64,000 nt of DNA. Origin: Cepaea nemoralis (lineage: Eukaryota > Mollusca > Gastropoda > Stylommatophora > Helicidae). Under the pieces are notes generated by a model. It saw only the letters and a list, made by a program, of their open reading frames with translations, was not told the DNA's origin and did not search any database. How positions within the stretch are numbered: position 1 is the first letter of the stretch; every line of letters begins with the position of its first letter. Below, in pieces: positions 56,694-64,000 of the stretch. The position numbers and the translations under genes were made by a program. The stretch lies in contig JACEFZ010001339.1 in assembly GCA_014155875.1 (NCBI GenBank), positions 95,448-159,447 of the forward strand, read 5' to 3'.

Positions 56694-59235
56694 CTTAGTG
56701 AGAGCAACTGGAGGACACTCAGAACCTTTCAACATAAAATACGGAGTACGACAAGGTTGTGTTCTGTCCCCTCTCTTGTTTATAACATATATAGACAACA
56801 TATGTAATGAAACCAGCCAAACAGAGACCGCAAGAGCACCGCATGACGAGAACACAGAAGAAGAACCATCTGCAAATCTAACCATTAGAGAACTTCTGTT
56901 TGCGGACGACCAAGCACTGATAGCAAAATCAGAAGCTGAAATACAAGACCACATGAATAGTATAAATGAAATGTGTAGGGAACATAACATGACAATTAGC
57001 ACAAGTAAAACAGAGGTATTGACTATAACTAAAGAAGAAAACAGCAACAGCGATTAACCTAAATGAACATCCCTTGAAACAAGTAAAGAGTTTCAAGTAC
57101 CCAGTGTCATGAAATACTGAAGAGTTAACGATTCCCAGATGGACGACTGTATACACCGACTAACCAGGTAGGAGAAGGGTTAACCAACAAAGGAGTGACC
57201 AGGCGCATGTGTTTCTAGGTCAAGACCCAGAAGGAGGCCAACCGCGCAGGTAAAACTGTCGAGTGGAAAAATTGGTTTGCGACAAAAGCTGAGAGTATTA
57301 TTGGATAGCATATTGCAGTCTGAACGTATGAATAACGGAAAAGTTTCAGATCTGTAAGTTTCCACTAACAATGATCATGCAGTCTGGATGTGAGGTGTCC
57401 AGCAATGTCAAGGACTATGCGGCAAAGATGACCGATATAAAGAGTGGCAATTCTTTGTGTAAGGAGTGTGTGTTCCAAACTGACCTGAAGGAGATATGTT
57501 CTTGAGTGGGAATAGAAATACACGTCCCTAATGATGGAAAGAGGGGATAATAGTGTGTTATTCGCTAGTGTTATTTCGATTCCAGGAACATAGATGCCTA
57601 AATAAGGTATAAAGATATTAGATATAGTTTAGGATATGAATATAGATGTGCGTGAAGTGCATTTAACAGTACTTTCTATTAGTAGGAATAGTATAGACGA
57701 TTAGGTGAATCTTCTATCCTATGTCAGAGTGGGTTTTTTCGGAAGCCTTTTCATTTCGGCTGGAGGAAAAGACACTCACATAGGAGAGAAGAGGAAGCAG
57801 ACACAGATCTCATTATTAAATGTATATCACACAGGTTTCCATACCAGTGCGGGACTTATCAACTAAAAGATAACACAGATGGCTGTGGTCAAGATCACCC
57901 AGTGTTGATAACCCACAAGAAAACACTTTAAAGTAATAAAGCACGACACTTGTGCATAAGAAAGGAAGGAAAAGAAGTGGCATCTTAATAAGTCAGGAGG
58001 ACAGAGAATGGAAAATAGAGATCATACAAACTAAAGAAAAAAGACTCAAATTACTCAGTATCAAAGAGTTGCAAGGTGCATACAAAGTGCCTATATCAAT
58101 TAAGTGTAGAACTTTTACAGGACAAAAATAGAGAACACTAGAAACTCGATGTGTTTTTCCAGGATGGAATTAAGAACGCTATAAGATAATACAGACAATT
58201 CAGTTTACGCTGACAGCATATGGTGATCGGGTTAAATACATTCATACAGTGGTGAACATTTTTCATTACAAAAAACGGATATATCTACAGACTCAAGCAG
58301 ACGGAGCTGTCAGGGTGAGACCGTTCTGTTATATCTATGTCATGTCCTGTACTCTAGCTGAGAGAAGAGACGAGATAAACCACGGAGACTATCTATCAAC
58401 ATCTTATCTGGCAGCCACATTAGAAGAACATACCAACTACATAGACAATATCCATACATACACCAGACATAGTTTTTTATAATAAATCTTTTATCTTGTC
58501 GTTGAAAGGAACTGTTGTCGGAGTATGTGTTGAGGGAATAATAGAGAGTGTGAAAGAAATAGATATATGGAAGGGAAGACAGAAGAGAGGAGTGTAGACC
58601 AAAGTCAGTCAATAATCCCAACAGATAATAAGTTTAAAGATGTGCTTGTTGAGTCCAGTCTCCTCTCGGGAATTTAACAGGACACCCAGGAAGTATAATA
58701 TCATCAAATGGCAAATCAGAAGACGAGATCGAAAATAGATGCATTAAGGCAAACCAACTCATTGGGCAAATGGCACCAATCCTAAAGAACAAACATGTAT
58801 CAATAACTACTAAGAAAGCACTTTACAACACAATTTTCCTACCAACTCTATGTTACCAATGCCAAACCTGGACAATGACAGAAAAATAAAAAATAAAAAT
58901 CACAACAACAGAAATGAAATTCCTGAGAAGAATATTCAATGTTCAATGTATAAAGAAGAGATAAGATCAGAAATGAAGAAATCAGGACTAAAGTGGGGGT
59001 TATAGCTTCCCTAGATTTTATTAGAAAACAGCAAGTCAAATGGTTTGGCCATGCAAATAGGTTACCAACTAACAGTATACCACAACAAGCAATGATGTAC
59101 AGACCAAACGGAAGCAGAGGAAGAGGCTGACCACGTAAACGATGGACGCAGAGAATAACAGAATCCATGGGAATATCGATACATGAAGCCCATAAGCGGG
59201 CACTCTCCCGCTGTTTATACTTCACCTCGACACTG
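56693..59235 (+). pseudogene. LINE reverse transcriptase relic split by an insertion
   Basis: The first part (56693-57104) encodes FNIKYGVRQGCVLSPLLFIT, then IRELLFADDQALIAKSEAEI with an intact FADD, and ends FKYP. The second part (58685-59235) resumes GSIISSNGKSEDEIENRCIK, then LYNTIFLPTLCYQCQTWTMT. MKFLRRIFNVQ and QVKWFGHANRL then follow in shifted frames. The 3' end reaches gaacatgatgagatgagatg. Between the parts lies the element at 57105-58684. The N-terminus and endonuclease are missing. Confidence 0.88.
57105..58684. mobile_element. 1.58-kb TG...CA element, probably a solo LTR
   Basis: It begins TGTCATGAAATAC and ends TTTAACAGGACA, so the ends are TGTC...GACA. Five bases CCCAG lie on each side (57100-57104, 58685-58689). 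There is no internal direct repeat to make a pair of LTRs, no long inverted repeat and no coding domain. AATAAA occurs twice. The open frame at 58249-58482 matches nothing I know. Confidence 0.75.
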
Positions 59236-59439
59236 CAAGGTACAAGAGGAACATGATGAGATGAGATGATATATGATGATGATATATATATATATAGTTT
59301 GTGTATTGCACGTATTCATGCATTACGATCCTTGCTAATAAACAGTGTTCGTGAACTCAGCCAAGTACTTCCACGTACTTAAATATTCGGAAAGGTAAAG
59401 GATAACTCGATGTCCCCTGCTATCAGATAAGACTATTTC

Positions 59440-59580
59440 GACCTCTGAGGTACGTGCAATTTACGTACCGAAGTCACAGTCGAGAACTCAACTTGTAAGC
59501 CTAACTGACCGATGTAGAGAGATAACCCCTTACCTTACCATCAGCGCACCAGAATTTTAAGAACGCTGTCATAAACTGTC
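59440..59580 (-). mobile_element. SINE family A fragment
   Basis: cctctgaggtacgtgcaatt, tacgtaccgaagtcacag and ccatcagcgcaccagaattt match the body and head of the family. Confidence 0.6.
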
Positions 59581-59744
59581 GGCCAAGCACCTATGAACAA
59601 CACCTAATTGTTACAAAGCAGATTGAATCCGGGAAATTGTTAGATAGAAGAAGTTTATAAGTGACTCGTGTGTGATGGAAAACTTAACACAGAAATAATA
59701 TTCAGAATACTCCAAACAAGGGCTGTATTTCATCATATGCAGAT

Positions 59745-60291
59745 TAGTTAGTTGGTAAGTTAGTTAGTTATTCAGTCAGTCAGTCAATAAGTCAGTCAGT
59801 TAGTTATTTAGTAAATCAATCAGTCAGTAAATCAGTCAGTCAGTTAGTTAATTAGTTTGCTAGTTAATTAGATAGTCAACCAGCAAGCCAGTCAGCCGGA
59901 CAGCCAGCCCATCAGTCACTCAGTCAGTCAGTCAGTCCGTCAGTTAGTTAATTAGTTAATTAGTTAGTTAGTTAGTTAGTCAGTCAGTCAGTTAGTTAAT
60001 TAGTTAATTAGTTAGTTAGTTAGTCAGTCAGTCAGTCAGTCAGTCAGTCAGTTAGTTAGTTAGTTAGTTAGTTAGTTTAGTTAGTTTAGTTAGTCAGTCA
60101 GTCAGTCAGTCAGTCAGTTAGTCAGTCAGTCAGTCAGTCAGTTAGTTAGTTAGTTAGTTAGTCAGTCAGTCAGTCAGTCAGTCAGTCAGTTAGTTAGTTA
60201 GTTAGTTAGTTAGTCAGTCAGTCAGTCAGTCAGTCAGTTAATTAGTTAGTTAGCCAGTCAGTCAGTCAGTCAGTCAGTCAGTCAGTCAGTC

Positions 60292-60342
<51 letters not shown>
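59745..60342. repeat. GTTA/GTCA tetranucleotide array of about 590 bp
   Basis: Blocks of GTTA alternate with blocks of GTCA in about ten switches, with few other interruptions. Its right edge is the first codon of the LINE frame. Confidence 0.96.
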
Positions 60343-60344
<2 letters not shown>

Positions 60345-60348
60345 GTAT

Positions 60349-61707
60349 ATGATATTCTCATTGCGACAAATGCAAGAAAAATGCCGTGAACAGAATCAAC
60401 CACTGTTTATTGCCTTCATCGACCTCACAAGGGCATTTGATTTGGTCAGTCGTGAGGGTCTGTTCAAGGCACTAAAGAAGATTGGCTGCCCACCAGCTCT
60501 TCTGTCCATTGTGGAATCGTTCCACATGGGCATGAAGGGTACGGTCAAGTTTGGTGGTGCAACTTCTGAAGAATTTGAGATCAAGAGTGGAGTTAAGCAA
60601 GGTTGTGTACTAGCTCCCACCCTCTTTGGAATATACTTTTCACTTCTACTGAAATATGCATTTCGTGATCAGGATGGTGGTATATACATTCACTCACGCT
60701 CAGATGGCGGCCTCTACAATGCTCAGAGATTGAAGGCTAAGACCAAAATTAGGAGGGTACTGATCAGAGAGTTGCTTTTTGCAGATGATGCTGCAGTTAC
60801 GACCCACTCTGAGGAAGAATTGCAATGTCTACTATCTGCATTCTCCAATGCTTGTTCTGAATTTGGTTTAACAATTGGCAAAAAGAGGACACAGATTGTG
60901 TCACAAGGTGCACATGGGGTACCATCAGTCTTTATTGACGACGCCGAACTGGAGATGGTGGACCATTTTACATGTCTGGGATCAGTGGTAGATAGCAAAT
61001 TGTCCCTAGATCGGGAGATCGACATCCGGATTGGTAGGGCAGCAGCAACAGTGAACAGGTTAAGAAAAAGAGTCTGGGAGAGCAGGAAGGTTGCTGCCAG
61101 GACAAGAGTCCTTGTCTATAAAGCCTGTGTCCTTAGTACTCTTCTCTATGGCAGTGAAACCTGGACAGCTTACTCACACCAAGAGAACAATTTAAACAAC
61201 TTTCGTGTGCGGTGTCTGCGGGGAGTTCTTGGTATTAAGTGGCAGGACAAAATCACAAATACTGAAGTGTTGGAGGGATCAGGTTGTGTGACAGTTTGTT
61301 CCATGCTCGGTCTTCGTAGACTTAGATGGATAGGACATCTTAGGAGGATGGATGATGGTAGAATACCAAAGGATATCTTTTTTGGTGAATTACAGATGGG
61401 TAAGAGATCTCAGGGTCGGCCTCTACTACGATACAGGGATGTGTGTAAGCGGGACATGATTGATACAGGCATTGATAATGCACATTGGGAGCAAGTCGCC
61501 GCTGAACGTGTTGCATGGAGGGCAAATATCAGAAATGGAATAAAGTCAAAGGAGAAAATTATTGCAGATAAGTCACACACCAAGCGTTTGAGACGTAAGA
61601 TGGTGCATGATGGTGGCAATGACCACGTGTTCACATGCACCCACTGTGAACAGACATTTACAGCGCAAATTGGCCTTATCAGTCACACTCGCTACCGCCA
61701 TAGTTAA
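60349..61707 (+). CDS. LINE reverse transcriptase with C-terminal zinc finger, 5' truncated but open
   Basis: A frame of 453 codons from the ATG at 60349 without a stop. Reverse transcriptase blocks: FIDLTRAFDLVSREGLF (first catalytic D), SGVKQGCVLAPTLFGIYFS, RELLFADDAAVTTHS (catalytic FADD) and GLTIGKKRTQIV, then FTCLGSVVDSKLSLDREI. A C-terminal domain follows with YKACVLSTLLYGSETWTAYS, LRGVLGIKWQDKITNTEVLE, RLRWIGHLRRMDDGRIPKDI and GKRSQGRPLLRYRDVCKRD. A C2H2-like finger FTCTHCEQTF...HTRYRH closes it. The endonuclease and the first reverse transcriptase blocks are missing, so it cannot be autonomous. The absence of stops suggests recent insertion. The 3' end is at about 61770 in (GT)n. Confidence 0.93.
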   Translation: MIFSLRQMQEKCREQNQPLFIAFIDLTRAFDLVSREGLFKALKKIGCPPALLSIVESFHMGMKGTVKFGGATSEEFEIKSGVKQGCVLAPTLFGIYFSLLLKYAFRDQDGGIYIHSRSDGGLYNAQRLKAKTKIRRVLIRELLFADDAAVTTHSEEELQCLLSAFSNACSEFGLTIGKKRTQIVSQGAHGVPSVFIDDAELEMVDHFTCLGSVVDSKLSLDREIDIRIGRAAATVNRLRKRVWESRKVAARTRVLVYKACVLSTLLYGSETWTAYSHQENNLNNFRVRCLRGVLGIKWQDKITNTEVLEGSGCVTVCSMLGLRRLRWIGHLRRMDDGRIPKDIFFGELQMGKRSQGRPLLRYRDVCKRDMIDTGIDNAHWEQVAAERVAWRANIRNGIKSKEKIIADKSHTKRLRRKMVHDGGNDHVFTCTHCEQTFTAQIGLISHTRYRHS

Positions 61708-61770
61708 AAGTTATTATGCCTTTTTAAAGCACAAACTATCGTCTGTCAAGACGGAAAGGTGCCAATGTGT

Positions 61771-62100
61771 GTGTGTGTATGTGTGTAGTTTGTATGTTCG
61801 TATTCAGATTATCCTTATCACACATTGATCCTTCAGTCTATAAGTAATAGAATCCCAACCTCAGTATCTGCCTCAGCCCTAGGTGGCCGACAACCCAGTT
61901 CTATATTGGCTGACTGACAGTTGACAGACTATTCTTTGTTGGCACCCTGCTCATCGCTCCTGTCTAGCCTCACCCCTTTCAACTTGATATTCTCATAGTA
62001 TGGTATTATATGAAAAGACAAGTATGTGTAATATAACCCTTTCATGGAAATCAAAGAACGAGTTTAACGATGATAAATACTGCCCATAATACTGTACATC
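61771..62100. other. Spacer between LINE fragments
   Basis: 61830-61930 (cttcagtctataagtaatag, acccagttctatattggctg) is a diverged relative of 62955-63050, so it is probably another LINE 3' untranslated fragment in reverse. Confidence 0.45.
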
Positions 62101-62888
62101 ATGATTCGCTTAAAGACTGATCATCGCAAGACAAGGACAGAGACGTTAAAATTAGCAACATGGAACGTTAGGACGTTAAACAACGACGGAAAATTAGAGA
62201 ACGTAAAACAAGAAATTGAAAGGGAAAAAATTAATATATTAGGTATGTGCCAAAAGAGATGGACAGGAGCAGGCATCAAGATAGATGAATATTTCAAGAT
62301 TATTTATTCCGGAGGTGATGATCGTCATAGGGGAGTGGCAATTATTTTGGACCGGAAAACATCAAAATCTGTTCAAGGTTTTGGGCCGTGTCGGACAGAG
62401 TTCTACTAGTTAAATTAAGTGGCAGACCTTTTAGCATAAATATTAATCAAGTATATGCCCAAACAGGAGAATCCAGTGAAAATAGTGTAGAAGAATTGTA
62501 TAATGACATACAGTCTGCCTTAAAGAAATGTAAAAATTCAGAAATAAACACCATAATAGGGGACTTCAATGCAAAAGTAGGAAATCAAGGGGATAGATAC
62601 ACAGTAGGAAACTATGGTTTAGGAGAGAGAAATGAAAGATACAGACTCGTAGAGTGGGCAAAATAACAGGAAATGATTGTAGGAAACACCTGGTTTAAGC
62701 AACACCGTAGAAGATTATGGACATAGAGCAGTCCTGATAGCAGGATTAGAAACCAGATTGACTACATTCTTATTAGCAGAAGATTTAGAAACGCGCTAAC
62801 AGTAGCAAAAACAGTTCCCAGTGCTGATTGTTATAGTCACCACAGATTACTCACAGGATCATTGAGGATAAAGTTGAAGAAAGTCAAG
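62101..62888 (+). pseudogene. LINE endonuclease (APE-type) fragment
   Basis: From the ATG at 62101: LKLATWNVRTLNNDGKLENV is the N-terminal motif (catalytic N). GMCQKRWTGAG holds the position of the catalytic E as Q (family xxxExRW). IIGDFNAKVGNQ is the GDFNxxxG motif, and IRNQIDYILISRRF comes later. The final motif reads ADCYSHHRLL, so the usual SDH has become SHH. A frameshift at about 62390-62410 and a stop at 62666 break it. It ends at a (TTAG)n tail of the next LINE. Confidence 0.85.

Positions 62889-62938
<50 letters not shown>
62889..62938. repeat. (TTAG)n, tail of the minus-strand LINE
   Basis: Twelve TTAG units join directly to the reverse LINE 3' end on the right. Confidence 0.93.
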
Positions 62939-63480
62939 CGACAGATCATCCTCGTTGCACATCGAATCATTCAGTCCACAAGTGCTCGGATCCCCTCCTC
63001 AGCAAATCCCGCAGCGTGTAGCGGCTAACGACGCCAGTTCTGTGTTGGTTTATCAATCTTCTTTGGATTCCTGCGTAGTGTTCCTGTTTGGCCACCCCTC
63101 TTTTAATTTGCTGCTCTCGCGGTCTGGCCATTGTTGTAGATTCACAGTCATCACTTGGTTCTCGCAAAAGTCTCACTTCTCGTAGAGCATTCAGAATGTC
63201 AGCCTGGTCCATGGCGTGTCCGCCCTCCACAGTAGCCTCACCTGCGAGCTTGTCAGCCCGCTCATTTCCTTGTACTCCCGCATGCCCTGGCACGAAGATG
63301 AAACTAATCTTTGCCAGCCGAGACCGTTTCAGAGGCAGCAACCATTCTCTTCGGATCGACCCCTCCTCTATCCTCTTGATCATGTTCATTGAGTCGCTAA
63401 TGAAACAAGCCCTAGTGAATGTCTGTGTCTCGAGCCATGTTATTGCTTTACTTACTGCCATGACTTCCATGGTCAGTGTG
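62939..63480 (-). pseudogene. LINE RNase H fragment
   Basis: In reverse, 167 codons are open. MEVMAVSKAITWLE holds the E helix, FISDSMNMIKRIEEG the second D, and FVPGHAGVQGNERADKLAGE the His loop and last D of a RNase H domain. A tail with KQEHYAGIQRRLINQHRTGV and LRDLLRRGSEHLW follows. The first strand with its D is cut off at about 63480. RNase H-bearing LINEs belong to the I, R1-like and related clades. Confidence 0.87.
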
Positions 63481-64000
63481 GTATAATAAAAACGTCCCTA
63501 CCCTTTCCTATTTATGGACTCCCTTAAAAATAAACAAACCCTTACAATTACTGTTTAAGTAACTTACTTAATGTAGGAGAAAATAAAACAGCAATAGACT
63601 GACCGTGCCACAGCTAAATTTAGTTTGGCTTGTTTTCTCTCCCTTATCTGGCCAATCCTGGCGAGGGGGGAAACAAAGACTGAAGCGGCCATTTCTAGTC
63701 AAGAGAACTGACAAGAAAGTCGACCTTTCCCTTCGGGGAGAAGGTAGTTTGTTTTAAAACCATGATTCTCTTCAAGCTATTGGTATGTTATCTACATCAT
63801 TAAGATATATTTATGTATTACCTAGACCAGTATGTTTAATTAAGAATTAGTTACAATTCTCTTAAACCAGGCTGGATGATGTTTACTAAGGAAACACAGG
63901 TGGGGCGCCACGCTGTAATTTTTCCTATGTCTTACAATTTCAAATCCATATGTTAATATCTTGTATAGGGCCCCCTTATGAAACTATTATATACTGTATG
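63481..64000. other. Unassigned window end
   Basis: No coding, RNA or repeat feature recognised. A cctggcgaggggggaaacaa string looks element-like but could not be placed. Confidence 0.4.

Noticed and set aside
59745..60342. CRISPR-like or telomeric array
   Set aside because: Plain tetranucleotide repeat without spacers; not the TTAGGG telomere unit, and eukaryotic context.

Overview
This is repeat-dense animal nuclear DNA with no operons, no bacterial genes and no intact ordinary open reading frame. The mix of elements points to an invertebrate. It holds several LINE clades, a Penelope-like element, a Ty3/gypsy-like LTR element with a SCAN-like capsid region, hAT, Tc1-like and mariner transposases, at least four tRNA-derived SINE families and very long microsatellites. 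A mollusc is my best guess, from general familiarity with such elements rather than from any search.

One host gene is visible, split into small minus-strand exons that lie in introns packed with transposons. Five exons read in consistent phase as the catalytic core of a GT54 glycosyltransferase (MGAT4 family, N-glycan beta-1,4-GlcNAc branching enzyme): 29458-29591, 13501-13555, 11503-11605, 10110-10185 and 2470-2581. Two further phase-compatible candidates lie upstream at 50185-50249 and 54287-54401. The 3' part of the gene should lie left of base 1, and the true first exon was not found.

Layout. 1-2.1 kb: LINE end, SINE and a 38-bp satellite. 2.7-9.2 kb: LTR retrotransposon with both LTRs, a broken gag and no reverse transcriptase. 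9.3-14 kb: exons, microsatellites and LINE ends. 14.1-21.6 kb: a possible hAT element with a dead transposase, invaded by SINEs, a MITE and a Tc1-like element. 21.6-31 kb: LINE relics and long simple repeats. 31.1-44.5 kb: a direct tandem duplication of about 6.6 kb carrying a Penelope-like endonuclease and two LINE fragments per unit. 44.7-59.2 kb: LINE, mariner and SINE relics, including a LINE split by a 1.58-kb TG...CA insertion. 59.7-64 kb: a GTTA/GTCA array followed by the longest open LINE frame (454 codons) and two more LINE fragments.

Nearly everything outside the MGAT4-like exons is mobile or simple-sequence DNA. Many long microsatellites start exactly at LINE 3' ends, and several insertions can be dated relative to one another from target-site duplications.
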